Below, piece by piece: positions 1-11,715 of a DNA stretch of 64,000 nucleotides. This stretch comes from Lactarius indigo. Lineage: Eukaryota > Basidiomycota > Agaricomycetes > Russulales > Russulaceae. The first letter of the stretch is position 1. Each line of letters starts with the position of its first letter. The stretch is from positions 1 to 64,000 of the forward strand of contig JAFKAC010000207.1 in the NCBI GenBank assembly GCA_025766275.1. The letters are read 5' to 3'. A model generated the notes under the pieces. It had not been told where the DNA came from, made no database searches, and was given only the letters and a program-made list of their open reading frames with translations. Both the position numbers and the translations under genes were made by a program.

Positions 1-139
1 AAGTGATGATTTCGGATGCAGCGCTTTCTTCATGTATAATTGTAGGGGGGTAAAAGCTAATTCGGTAAAGGGTTAATGGTGGGTTTATGGGTTTAATCTC
101 TCCATTTGAGATCCAATATAGTCCCTCATATATAGGATG

Positions 140-622
140 TATAAACATGGGCGTCGAAAGTTCATCTGCATCAGCAGATAGGTCGTGTTTGTACTTGAAA
201 TATATGTTTTATTGTATTCCGAGTAGAATGGTATATTCTGGGAGTCCAAACCGGCCGCGTATAATGAGATACGATATACGCGGCACCTTTTGGGTTCCAA
301 TATTTCCCAAACTGGCCGCGTATAATGAGATGCAATATACGCGGCACCTTTTGGGTGTCCATATCGACCGCGTATAATTGATCATTATACGCGGTCGATA
401 TGGACACCCAAAAGGTGCCGCGTATATTGCATCTCATTATACGCGGCCAGTTTGGGAAATATTGGAACCCAAAAGGTGCCGCGTATATCGTATCTCATTA
501 TACGCGGCCGGTTTGGACTCCCAGAATATACCATTCTACTCGGAATACAATAAAACATATATTTCAAGTACAAACACGACCTATCTGCTGATGCAGATGA
601 ACTTTCGACGCCCATGTTTATA
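140..622. repeat. 239-bp-arm palindrome (5-base spacer) built of hairpin units
   Basis: The arms 140-378 and 384-622 are reverse complements of each other around a 5-base centre (379-383). I found no mismatch when pairing the arms by eye, and the two strands give the same peptides in mirror positions. Inside each arm the motif CCGCGTATA and its complement recur every 52-61 bases, each pair separated by 11-12 bases, so smaller hairpins are nested in the large one. The motif is the same as in the array at 17181-18049. Outside the arms the similarity drops at once. It could be a foldback element or satellite fragment; a fold-back assembly artefact cannot be excluded. Confidence 0.9.
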
Positions 623-1058
623 TATGACCACATATATCAACTCTCATTATACATAGTCCATATATTTATTTCTGTTTCCGTTTCTGTTTCTACAATTATG
701 CTTAGTCAGCAGCTCCTTCCCTGATGTTCTCCCTTGATATCCCCCTTGAAACCCAGTCAAAACCCTGATGAACAAAACAGGATAGGATTTAATTTAATTG
801 AATTGATTCAATCAAATTCAACTTTCCAGACTATATCCAATCAGATTCATTTGTGTGTTGTAAATAATTGATATTTGTTGCATGCAATTGCACAACAATT
901 GATTTCACCTATTGAATCTTATTGATATCCATTGAATCTTACTGAATGTTGTTGAACCATGCACAAATGTGAAGAATTGAATTACATTGAGTTCAGTTGA
1001 GCTGAGTCCATTCTACTGCAGTACACAACAAAAGAAATCATTCTACACTACCAAGAAA
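623..1058. other. AT-rich stretch without a recognisable gene
   Basis: The stretch is AT-rich with many near-repeats of ATTGAAT and TTGAATTGA around 785-990. No reading frame or element end is evident. The LTR belonging to the gypsy remnant on its right should lie here or further left, but I could not identify one. Confidence 0.6.
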
Positions 1059-1343
1059 CTACCAATTCAACTGAGGCTCCAGTGAGGTCTTCAAGCTGGC
1101 ATTGAGCCAGTAGTTTTCTTCTTCATCACCTTGAGTTTGCACCAGGTATATGTCTGTAGATATAATTGGGTTAGATTGTGTCAGGTGAGAAATGAATGAC
1201 TTACTATGCAGGTATCTTTGTCCAACTTGTTTCATATCTTCACAAACTTGTTTGCATGTCACTTGATGGTCCTTGAGGAAGTTGATTGCATAGAGGTTCC
1301 TATGGGGCTGTGTTAGGACAAGTGATTGAAATGATCCTAATAC

Positions 1344-3758
1344 CTACCTTGCAGTTGTGCTCTTTCCAGGGCACATGATGCCTGCTTTCTTTATCTTGGT
1401 CTTTGAGGTGCTCTTATCAGTCTTGCTGGTTGCCTCCAAGGCATCACCAGTCAACACTGCTCCAGGCATTGGAGCCATTCTCACTGTGTCCATCAGTGTC
1501 ATTGGCACATTGTCAGTTGTGTTGGTGGACTTGCATTGGGGGCCAGGCTTTGCAGGGATGCCATTGGTGGCAGTTGACAGTGCACCTTCTGAAGCTTGGT
1601 CAGGGGTGCTTGCCATTGTGTCCATCATCCATGTGTCATCGTTTGTGCCAGCTGAGTTGGGATGGGGAGCAGGCTCTAGCAGGGTGTGGTTGGTAACTGT
1701 TGTGATAGCATAAAGGGCATACCTTCCTGGGTTTGGATGTTGGCATCTTCCAACAGCAGTACTGGAGGGGTAGTTGGGACAGGAGTCTTCTAGATGATGC
1801 TGGTGCTGGGAATCAAGTTAGCAAAATGGGGTGTGTGGGGTTGCAGAGACATACAGTGGGTTTGAGATAATCTTTGTGAAAGTGTGTTGTTAGTCACATA
1901 GAATGCAGGTGGGATGATAGTAGATGTACTATGGACATCTCTGTGTCAGGGCCACCAGTTGTCACAGCAGCATGTTGAGTATTGGATGGTCCTGGCAGAC
2001 CTTTGGGGGCACCAGACATCATGGGACCCTGATCCTCATGCATGGTGGGTGTGTTGCTGCCATCTGTTGCTGTAGGCACAATGGGTGGTGCAGGTTGAGT
2101 GGAAGGGGTGATGGTTGAGATTGGGGAGTCAAGGGTCAGACAAGAAGTGGATGGTGACATGGGAGACGTGCCACATTGTGCGTCGAGTGCCAGAGTGTGC
2201 ATTGGATTGAGAAGTGGATGGTGACATGGGAGACATGCCATGTGTGCACCAAGTGCCAGAGCATGCATTGGATTGAGAAGTGGATGGTGATGTTGCAGAC
2301 ACGCCATGTGTACTCCATCCCACCATATCTGTGGGGCAGTAGTGAGTGCAGAGGAAAAGGAAGGGACCCCATGCACCACACTTGCGACACATCTTGTATT
2401 GTGGACAATGGATCTCGTCGTGATTAGCATTGGAACAGAAGCATCGCCCATACCACCTTCCCTGAGTGGCAGCTGCAGTGGTTGGTGGGGAGGGCACAGT
2501 GAAGGAGGTGGTTTCATCAGGGGACATCTCCTGACATATCCATTCTTCTGCTTGTTGCATGGTAATCACCTCGGTGACCATCTCTGCACGATAGAAGATA
2601 CACCGATACGATTGGTGCTCCTGGCTTTGACAATGTTGGCAGGCTGGCCTTGGTCTCATGGGGCAGTCACATACAAGGTGGTGAGGACTATTACACTGGT
2701 AACACCATCGTCAGCAGGGTCTGTCGATGAGTCAAGGAAACTTGACTGGTCCACCATGTCTGGGGGAAAAGGGGATGGCATAGTGGGAATGGTGTTGTGG
2801 AGCAGGGAGTGCAGTGAGATGAGCATACTTGTCAGCGATGGTGGTGAGGGCTCCTGCATACTGCAAACATCTTTTTGTACTGGCTAGCATTAGGTCCACC
2901 ATGAGCTGGTCTGCTCTGAGTTTTCAGGCATCCTCTTCTCGCTTCTTGTGTTTTTCATCCAGCTCCTTCAGAGCCACAAGTCCTGTGTGTAATTGAGTTA
3001 TTTTGGCAGTGAGGTGTGGGGAGTTAAGCTCAATCAGGGTTTTGTCCAGAGCACAGGTGTGGATGTCGTTTGGATCAAAGAACTGGAGTTGCTCTGCAGT
3101 GAATGGGGGAGCAGAGATGTTGGGACACAGAGTAGACAGGTAGATGGTTTTGCCATAGTGAGGGTGTTCTTGCCGCATTGTTCCCACTACCTTGGTGAAT
3201 CCTTTGCGATAGTAGATGTACTTCGCAATGTGGAATCCACCCTCAGGTAGTGGGATTTGCAATGGGTAGTACTTGGGCAAGCCAGGGGTGTTTGGGAAGA
3301 AGGGGGCACCTGGGTCATCAGTTTCTTCGCTAGGGGTGTTGGGTCTGTTGTAGTTGATGGGGGTGTGAACTCAGATGGGGGTGAGTGGTGTAGGAGGGGA
3401 TTCTAGTGGGGGTGGTGGTGTCGAGGGTGTCGGTGATGGTACAGGTGCCTCAGGTGATGGTGTAGGGTTTTGACGAGGAGGGGGAGTTGGTGAGTATTGG
3501 CCTTCCTTGGGTGTAGATGGCATGAGTTCCCCTGGTTCTTGTTTCAGGGGAGCAGGGGATGATGGGTACTGGGTTGATGGTCACAGTAGACCGGGGAGAG
3601 TCTGTGGATGGTGGTGGTGGTGACAATCGAGGGATTCCAGGGATGGTGAATGACAGGTTGGTGACAGCGATGGTTTCACCATTGAAGAGGGCAGTGAGTT
3701 GGGGATCCACGTTGAGGACATTGACGAGGGTTGTGTCAGGGACTGGGGTGGTAGCCAT
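1344..3758 (-). pseudogene. Post-pol third ORF of a Ty3/gypsy remnant, zinc-knuckle protein, broken
   Basis: Minus-strand coding remains follow the chromodomain end of the pol remnant by about 80 bases. The N-terminal piece starts with ATG at 3758 (MATTPVPDTT) and is open to about 3450; a Pro/Ser/Thr-rich stretch with an in-frame TGA near 3369 follows. The next open piece (about 3367-2924) carries a conserved-looking segment around the residues KYYPLQIPLPEGG. Further down two canonical CX2CX4HX4C zinc knuckles lie in tandem (about 2700-2620), followed by additional Cys/His pairs (about 2480-2390). A tail with 66-base (22-residue) Ser-rich tandem repeats lies at 2140-2310, and a basic Ser/Thr-rich tail at 1344-1628. 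Zinc knuckles are usual for nucleocapsid; their position downstream of pol is unusual. Frame changes and stops show that the copy is dead. Confidence 0.6.
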
Positions 3759-3837
3759 GGTGTTGTGCTGCTAAAGGGTTTGATTGAGGGTGTTCTCTTT
3801 ATATCTTTCGTCCAGCCCTTGTGGCGGATGGGTGTGA

Positions 3838-4484
3838 ACAATAGTAGTCTCTAATTGTGTCCTTGGTGTGTGTTAGATTGGTCACAGGTTCCCATGTGTT
3901 GTCACTTGTGGGGAATCCCTTCCACTTTACCAGGAAGTGGAGTTTGCACCCTCAGCCTCATTCCTAGGTGTCTTCAATTCACTCCACTTCATATTCTTCT
4001 TCTCCATTGATAAGGTCAGGTGGAGGCCAGGTGAAGTTTGTTCCGTGCATCTCCATCTCCTTATACAGTGTGAGAAGGTTTGTATGAAATACAGGGTGAA
4101 TCTTCCATGATGTGGGAAGTTCGAGCTCATAAGAAACATCTGAAAGAACCTTTGTTATTTTAAGGGGTCTGTATCTTTTGGGGGCAAGTTTGCTTGTGGG
4201 ATAGAAGGTGTGGAGGTTGTTCCTTCTAACCATACATAGTCCCCTTGTTGATAAGGTGTGAACCCCATTTTGCCTCGCTGTGCCATGAGGTGTTGTGCAT
4301 GCCTGATGCTGTCCTGGGCATGCTGTCTAAGGACCAGCAATTCTTCTAATCGTTGATCCACTGTGGGACAACTTGACAGTTTGGGGATCCATGTTGTATG
4401 AGGTTCCCACCCCATAAGGAGTGTGAATGGAGGGTGTTTGGTTGTGGTGTTTGTCCATGAATTGTGCATGAATTGTGCCATGGG
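3838..4484 (-). pseudogene. 3' end of Ty3/gypsy pol: integrase C-terminus and decayed chromodomain
   Basis: The 4484-4156 piece encodes an integrase tail of the Ty3/gypsy type (PMAQFMHNSW, TLLMGWEPHT, then a WLEG motif). It overlaps in another frame the GPY/F-like segment (KLAPKRYRPLKI, IHPVFHTNLLTLYK, 4215-3980), and then a shifted chromodomain ending in residues like KVEGIP and TWEPVTNL with an internal stop. The gene is cut at 4484/4485, where an LTR-like sequence beginning TGTAACG starts. Protease, RT, RNase H and the integrase core are missing from the window. Two frame changes and stops mark it as dead. It is a different and older family from Ty3-A, as its sequence and its zinc-knuckle ORF downstream differ. 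Confidence 0.8.
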
Positions 4485-4491
4485 TGTAACG

Positions 4492-4955
4492 TGTAATGCC
4501 GTCACGACGTTAGCTCGACTTGAGCTCGATTAAGGCGACTCCTATGACTTAGCTAATCACGCGCAAAGGCGTATGGCTTCGAAGGCGGTTCTAGATGTAC
4601 GCAGACACTAGGATCTTGGACGAGGCACTTCCCTAGATGGGAGGCACGGCTTTAGAGATGAGAATGAAAGAGACTAGAAGTGACGATTGAAGAAGACCAA
4701 GATAGCGCATCTTGGTCTTCCGCAGCTACCTTAAATACAAGAAGAGCAGGCTTTCAAGCGCTGCTATGAGTCACCGTAACGTAGCGTCCAACGTATCGCG
4801 TAAGTACCGCAATCCTAATACTACTACTACCTGTACTAGGATCGAGTCATCCCTCAACGCCTAACTCCTACCGTAAACCCCGAGTCCGTGACTAATATAC
4901 CTTACAGCCGTAGCCACAACCGGTACAGTAAGGGTCCGATGCGAAAACCGTAACA
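4492..4955 (-). repeat. Ty3-A 3' LTR
   Basis: 464 bases, identical to 11716-12179 except TGTAATG versus TGTAACG at the outer end and CCGTAAAC versus CCATAAAC near 4874. On the coding strand it is preceded by a purine-rich tract AAAAGGGGGTGA (complement of 4956-4967), the expected plus-strand primer site. Confidence 0.92.
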
Positions 4956-4985
4956 TCACCCCCTTTTCAACGTGAGTCCCCAGAC

Positions 4986-7900
4986 TCACCGAAAGTCCCT
5001 CGCCGTCCATGTAGACTGCTCGTCACTAATCCGCTCGAAGACGTTAGCCCTCTCCAAGCGATAAATGCAGTCCCGCTTGTCGTCCCTCGCTGATAGTCGC
5101 ATTGCTTGAAGCTGGCGAATGCGAGCCGCAAGCCGTTCTTCTTCGTACGCGGCTGCTCGATAACGCGTCACCTCCGCAGTCAGGGACTCGTCCCCAATGC
5201 GGTTCAGTGCGCGGTCTGTGATCTTGTCGGAGGCGAGGATAACTAGATCCTCGTGGGCGATGAAGGCGCGTCCCGCGGCCGATAGCATCGGGAAGGCGTA
5301 GAGGGGTTTGCCGTAAAGATGGGGAGAGCCGGGGATAAGCCCCAGTACAAAAGGGTTCGCACCTCCGACAATCTGAACATGGCTGGCGTTCCTCTCTACG
5401 CCATCAGGTCCGGTGATGGGGAAGTGAACGTAATGGGGCTGTCGATTCGCCCTGAACCCTTCAGGCGCAAGGACCTGCGCGGGGTCGTCATCGTGCGTAA
5501 TGGGGGTGTGAAGTGCGACGCCGGGCAGTCACACACGTCCTCGAGACATGGGGGTTCCGTCGGTGTGAACGAGCCATGGGGTGATTCGGGGATTAGTAGG
5601 GTGGCTGTGCATTCGAAGGAGGGGGTGTCTGACCGGGTAGTAATCTTCGTCGTCAGCGTGAGCTTCGTCGTTAGGGAGCGCTGCCTGCGCTGCCGCAACT
5701 CGCTCAATCTCCTCTGCGCTAAGCGCAGTTGTTCGTCGGCCCACTCCTTCGCCGTCCTCCGCCAATCCTCCGCTGCTTCTAACTCCTGTTGGGTCTTCGA
5801 GGGGACGGTCGGCGGGGAGAATTCCCCTCGTGCCGATGAGGTCGTCACCTGGGGGGATAATGGCAACGGGTTCTCGATTGCCGTTGTCGTCTCTGAAGAT
5901 GTGAGCGACGGCATGCTGCTGCTCATCGTCGGGCTGGCTAGTCGGGTCGGGGAACCTCTGTAAGACATTAGCCCATTCTTGAGCGGTGATATGCCCCGCT
6001 CGTATGTTTGCAGGTGTGTACGGAGTGAGCTGGACCTGTTGAACCACGGTTTCTTCGTCGTCTTCGATGAGGTTGGTGGCGTCTTGTGCGACTTGGTCGA
6101 GGAGGATCGCCATGGTGACATGTCTGAGAGGAGAAGTGGGCATAGACGTCTGAGTGGATCGGAGGTAAGAGGGATGCTCTCCTTGGTCGTCCATGGGCTG
6201 GCTTTTAAAAGATCGCACACCCGCCTGGCCCTCTTGATACGCCTTGATCGCGTCTGGTGCAAACACGTCATCTTTGTCGACCCACTGGTTCTCCGAGTCC
6301 GAATAACCCTTCCATTTGATGAGGTACTGGAGCTTTTTGCGGCGGCCGAAATGCCGCGAGTCTAGAATGGCCTCGACTTCATATTCCTCCTCTCCCTCCA
6401 CAAGATCCAGCGGTGGTCGTGGAAAGTTTTCGCCATGAAAAGCTGTACGTTTGTATGGCGTGAGAAGGTCGATGTGAAACACTGGATGGATGCTCCACTG
6501 CGTGGGAAGTTCGAGACGGTAGTTGTATGGGGACATCACCTGTACTACTTTAAATGGTCCGTGGCGTCGCGCCGCCAATTTCGCTGTGGGTTGATTGGTC
6601 CGTAGATGCCTTCCTTCCAGCCATACTTGATCACCGACTTGATAGCGTGGAGTATCTTTGTGCCGAACCCAGCTGTCTTGTGCCTTTTTGATAAGGTCTT
6701 GGGCAAGCCGGCGTGCCTCCTTTAATTGTGTCAGTCTGGTGATCACGTTTGGGATTGGAGATGGCTTATCCGTCCAATCGGCGGTCGGGTTGTACCCCAT
6801 CAGAAGCATGAATGGCGATTGTTTCGTGTGTTCATGGGGCCAATTGTTGTGAGCGAATTCTGCTATCGGGAGATACGCCGCCCAGTTATCTTGACGCTCG
6901 TTGGCCCAGAATCGTAGATATTGTTCAAGCCACTGATTGGTCCGTTCCGACTGCCCATCCGTGCGCAGATGATAAGCCGTGGAAATGTTCTGTTGGATAC
7001 CCAATATGCGGCATATTTCTCGTGTGAATTTGGAGGTAAACCGGGGGTCTCGGTCACTAATAATTTTACGCGGTAATCCGAATCGTTTGAACACGTGGTT
7101 GACGTACAGAATGGCGGTCCCCTCTGCTGTGATCTCCTCGTTGCAGGGAATAAATATGGATGCTTTGCTACAATCATGATCAGTAACGGTTAGAATGCTG
7201 TCGTACGACTGTGAGATCGGCAGTTTGGTGATGAAGTCAAGGGCAATGGTATGGAAGGGAGGAGCGTCCTTGGCAGCGGTGATTGGGTGTAGTGGTGCAC
7301 GGGTTGGTCTTGTATTGACTTTGATTCGCTGACAGTCAGCACATCCTGTAACGTACTCATACACATCCCGGCGGATACTCGGCCACCAGTGGTGTCGCTC
7401 TACGATCCGTTGTGTCCTGCTTATTCCAGGATGTCCGTGTACCGGTGGGTCGTGGTGGTCTTGTATAATGGCCCAGTACGCTGTCATGGGTCCTGTGACT
7501 ACCAGTCGTCCGTCCTTGTACCACTCTCCCTCTATCTTTTTGAGGCGATGGGCGTCGATCCAGGTTTTGATTATGGCGGGGTCTTGTCGTCGCTTCGGCG
7601 GTTGCATCATCGGGTGTGTTTCCAACGTACGCGCAGCATTAGTGGCTCGTATAAATACCTCCGGAGGTAAGACGACCACACCTTGGTTGTCCCCCTCTCC
7701 TTGGTCGTAGTCTGGCCATCGTGATAGCGCATCCGCTCTGCCATTGTTCTTTCCTTTGATGTGATGGATCTCGAAGTCGTACTCCATTAATTCTAGTACT
7801 TCTCGAGCGACCCTTCGACTGATCTTTTGCGGAGTTTTCCAATATTGGAGATTTAGGTGATCTGAGAATATTTTGATCTTGTGCGGAGACCCTGCGAGCA

Positions 7901-9724
7901 GAGGTCTCCAGTGGCGAAGGGCTTTGACAATGGCGAGAAGTTCTAGGTCATAAATGTCGTAATTTCACTCCGCTTCATTCAGCGTTGCCGAATAATACCC
8001 TATAGGATGCTTGCGACCGTCATTTTTCTTTTGTAGGAGTACTGCGCCTACCGCGAATCCTGACGCGTCGACCTCTAGCTCGAACTGATCTTGTAAGTTG
8101 GGGTGTGCTAGTACTGGTTCTTCCGTTACGAGTCGTTTGAGGGTTTTGAAGGCCCGCTCTTCATCGTCTCCCCAGTTCCACTCGGTATCTTTCCTCGTTA
8201 ACCGGTTGAGTGGTCGTGCGTGGGTTGCGAAACCTTGGATGAAAAGGCGGTAAAAGTTACAGAAACCCAAAAATGACCGTACGTCCCTGACCTTGGTTGG
8301 TGTCGGCCAGTCTCTGATGCCGCGAACTTTTACTGGGTCCATGCGCGTTACCCCCTTTTCAAGGATTACCCCCAGGTAATCCATCCGAGGTTGGTGGAAA
8401 AGGCATTTTTCGAGCTTGAAGTAGAGGTCATGTTCCTGAGCAACGCGAAGAACGTCCGTCACCACGGCTACGTGATCAGCGGATGTGGCGCCTTCCCGTG
8501 TGGCGATGCCGATGTCATCCATGTAGACACGGATGATGGTACCACGGAGTTCGTGCTTCGCGATGGTATCACGATAGATGTGGTTCATCATTGTTTGGAA
8601 GGTGGCCGGCGAGTTGGTGAGACCGAAGAACATTACTGTTGGCTCAAAAAGGCCAAACTTGGTCTTGAAGGCCGCCTTTTCCTGATCACCGTCTCGTATT
8701 CGGATATTATTATATCCCCAGCGGATGTCGAGCTTCGTATAGATGTGGGCGTTACTGAGGTCGTAAATGAGGTCTTGAATTAGGGGGAGCGGGTACTGAT
8801 TTCGTATAGTATATGAATTGATGGTGCGATAGTCCTGTACGGGGAGTAGTTTTCCGTCCTTCTTTTTGACAAAGAAGAATGAAGATGCGTACGGGGATAT
8901 GGAGGGTCGCAGATATCCTTGCTGCAGTTTCTCGTCTAGAAATTCCTTGAGCTTCCCTTCTTCTTCTTGCGTTAATGGGTATATTTTGCAATCTATTGCT
9001 GAAGGGGTACCCGGCTTAAAGTCTATTGTGTGGTCCCACGGCCTGGTGGGGGGAAATCGTTGTGACGCTTCTTCGCTGAAGAGTTGTTGGAAGGCGTGGT
9101 AGACTACCGGCAGTTCTACGGGCTTTTCCTCCCCTTTTGCCTGGATGGCCAATTCTGTGGACGTAGTTGCTCGCAAGTACGTGTCCTCCTCATCTAGTTC
9201 GAGGGCTATCGCTTCCTTTTCATCGTTAGTTAGAGCGGTCGCGATGACGGTGTGACGGTCCAGACTGTCCTGTGTGCTGATCACAATTGGCATGACCTTT
9301 TCATGTATGACCGCGTCTCGCCAATTGATGGTTGGTTCGTAGGTTGCCAACCAGGGATAACCTAGGACAACCTCTTCATTTCCGAGATTCGTGATAAGGA
9401 ATCTCATGGTCCTGTGATACCCGTTGGCGTATACATCCAGATCGGTGAAGTGAGTGATGGACCCAGCTTTATTTTCCGTACTGTCTATGTTCCAGACCTT
9501 CCGCGGTCGGATCAGTTGCTGGATCCCTATACCCATTTTCTTGATGAAATTCGGGTGTATGAAGTTATCGGTGGCCCCCGAGTCCACCAACGCTTTTATG
9601 TCGGCCATCCGGTAATTCGTACGAATCGAGACTGGAATTCGAAGAGAACGAAAGCGCGTCATGATTACAGAATTACAATTTAAAGCCCTCACCCAGGCCG
9701 ATGGGTTCAGGCGCTCCGAAAACC
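4986..9724 (-). pseudogene. pol: Ty3-A pol polyprotein (PR-RT-RNaseH-IN-chromodomain-extension), two TGA stops
   Basis: The pol frame is entered by a -1 shift from gag at the GGGTTTT heptamer (9719-9725, minus). In order it shows an aspartic protease (LVDSGATDNFI), reverse transcriptase (YMDD as VYMDDIGIAT), RNase H (EVDASGFAVGAVL, DHLNLQYW), integrase with an HHCC finger (ERHHWWPS, GCADCQ), the D-D-E core (ALDFITKLP, SDRDPRF, TDGQSERTN), a GPY/F region and a chromodomain (LQYLIKWKGYSDSENQWV, about 6370-6220). About 410 further residues end in a charged coiled-coil-like tail at 4986. Only two stops interrupt about 1,580 codons: TGA at 7965-7967, where Ty3-B has AGA, and TGA at 5529-5531, where Ty3-B has CGA. 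The product would make cDNA and integrate it; the chromodomain would direct it to marked chromatin. Probably dead for lack of full translation. Confidence 0.9.
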
Positions 9725-11189
9725 CTCTTTTCCCCACAGATCCTGCAATATCAGGTCTTTTACTTCGTCGGGCGCGTTTGCAACTCCGGTGAGCCATTCT
9801 TTGGCCCGTCCTTCGGCTGTTTTGCTGGTTGAGGCAGCCTGTATCTGGGCTGGCGGCGATTCTTGCGTGTAGTAGTCGGTTTCGTCATCCGGACACTGGA
9901 GGGTCCAGGGTTCTGTGGTTGCCACTGTCGCGGCTGCCGAGGATGGGGGCAATTTCGTGAGAGATGACCTGGTGCATGGCAGTTATAACACAACACCATC
10001 CTTAGGTCTCGTCGCAACCCTCCCCTTCCTCGGCCCCGGACTCCTGGCCCTCCCCTCGGCGGGAAGGGGGGTGAGTTAGTATACGGTGGTTTGCTATAGT
10101 CGATCTCTTCCAACCCCGCTAGTCGTGCCTTGGTTCGGTCAGCGGAAGTGTCCATTGCCCATGGGTTGGCGAGATTCTGGGGAACGGTCCATCCGGCGTT
10201 TCCTGTCTTTTTGGGCTTGTTGTCTTTATACTCATCCACCCGCGCGCGGATGTGGATGTAATTGCGTTGCCTACGGAGCGTCGCTCGCTTCCATTCGTCG
10301 AACGTCTCCGGTTCGTCCAGATCGTAGGTCTTTTCGTAAAGTTTCTTGGGTAACCCCTTGGTAAAGAGGTCGATTGTTTGGGGGTCATTGAGACGGTATC
10401 CGGCCTTCCTGGCGGCTTCTTCGAACTCGTTGACGTACTTATCAATATCTCCGTCAACCATTTTGAGCCCTTTTCTAAGAAGCGCTTGAGCTTGTTCGCG
10501 TTCGAGGGTGTTGACGAACCTTTGGTTAAATCCCTCCGCCACCGCATTCCACAGATCGCGCGTGTGTTGGTCTATCCCTCGTTGTATCTGCCGGTTGAGC
10601 CATTTGAGGTACGAAAGTACCCATTCGCTGACTGATACCCCTTTTATATAGGACAGAAACAAGAGGCTTCGTCGGTAGTCGTTGCGCATAACAGGGGTGT
10701 CAAGGTTCATTCCCCAATAGACGTGCCATTGCGTGAGGAACGAATCCACTTTAGTACGATCGCCGTCAAAGATGGTGGGAGGTTCACCAGTTAGTTTTTC
10801 ATGCCCTTGCCCCCCTCCTCCTGCACCCCCTCCACCACCGCCTCCTCCCCCTCCCGGGGGTCCTCCTTCCGGTGGATTGTTCGGGAGGTCAGGTGGGTTT
10901 CCTCCTCCTCCTGGGCGTCGGGGGAAGTCGTCTCCGGGTGGTCCTCCCCATCCCGGTGGGGGGTCTAGTGGTATTCCTCGTCTCCCTCCATCCCTGACGG
11001 GGGATCTCCTTGGTCAGGTCCAATGGCTCAGAAGATTGCTGCGTCGTCTGCAGTCATACGATGCCCTGTTTCAGGGTTAATAGGCATAAGATGCTGCTGT
11101 GATTCTTGTCTAATTGCTTCGGCCGCTTCTCGCGCCGCTTGCTCCCTAACGGTCATAATTTCTTCGGCTGTCATGGTGGTGGTTGCCAT
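9707..11189 (-). pseudogene. gag: Ty3-A gag, broken by one TGA and frameshifts
   Basis: An ATG at 11189 opens a gag reading frame paralogous to the intact Ty3-B gag. TGA at 11028-11030 replaces an Arg codon, and a frame change follows in the poly-Gly/Pro stretch (about 10990). The core is then open from the Gly-rich linker through the capsid-like domain (FLTQWHVYWGMNLDTPVMR, about 10745-10200) and an RGRGRGG basic stretch to a CCHC knuckle (CYNCHAPGHLSRNC, about 10000-9960). A second frame change near 9930 moves the C-terminus (ending KEGFRSA at 9707) into the frame that feeds the -1 slip site. Gag would form the virus-like particle and package the element RNA. This copy cannot make it whole. 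Confidence 0.85.
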
Positions 11190-11294
11190 TTCTGCTGCCG
11201 GTGATCGTACGTGAATGACTTCTGGTTGTTCTGAGATATGCAGGGACTCAGCTTGTTGGATGGTGTATTGTTCAATAGGACTGACACTCGCGGG

Positions 11295-11695
11295 TCAGTT
11301 TTCTTCGCTTTGTTCATCCTCTTCGGTTTCCTCGCTGACTGCTTCTCCAGTAGAGTGTTCTCGTAGCTGGCCGTCAATAGGGCCCCAATCGGCCCGTGAA
11401 TTGAGTTCGCGTGCGTCGATGTCGCACTGGTATTGTCTTCCTGCTGGCCTGATGACGTCCCAGCGGTGGTCTATGGGATTCCACGTAATTTCCACCCAGC
11501 ACAGGTGATCGAAATTGAACTCAACAGGTCTGAACCTCGTAGGTCCGTTGAATTCCACAAAATATCCGGTTTGTCTCCTCGGTCCCTCCACCTGGCTGCT
11601 CCTAGGAATTGGGTTGGTACGTTACGGTCTCCTCTTCGGTCTAGATGATAAGGACGGAAATTCGTCCACTGTTCTCTGGTGTTGACAGTCGCCAC
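11295..11695 (-). pseudogene. Ty3-A leader ORF upstream of gag, frameshifted
   Basis: Between the 5' LTR and gag lies a reading frame closely matching the leader ORF of Ty3-B (VEFNFDHLCWVE, DARELNSRADWGPIDGQL). Here it is split by one frame change near 11590: the first part reads to a stop at 11471, and the second part, in another frame, ends at 11295. As in Ty3-B there is no ATG at the 5' end; the frame begins with GTG just after the primer-binding site. Function unknown. It could be a small accessory protein or an N-terminal extension of gag initiated at a non-AUG codon. Confidence 0.6.
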
Positions 11696-11702
11696 AATGA
11701 AT

Positions 11703-11713
11703 ATCTTGGTCTT
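11703..11713 (-). promoter_or_regulatory. Ty3-A self-priming primer-binding site
   Basis: On the coding strand AAGACCAAGAT follows the 5' LTR after two bases. It is the exact complement of ATCTTGGTCTT at the inferred transcript start in the LTR (11927-11917), the arrangement known from the Tf1/sushi lineage, where the transcript's own 5' end primes reverse transcription. No tRNA 3' end match was recognised. Confidence 0.7.
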
Positions 11714-11715
11714 AA

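Noticed and set aside
1357..1713. Hydrophobic plus-strand frame resembling a membrane protein
   Set aside because: It is the complement of a Ser/Thr/Ala-rich minus-strand tail of the gypsy remnant, which explains its composition.
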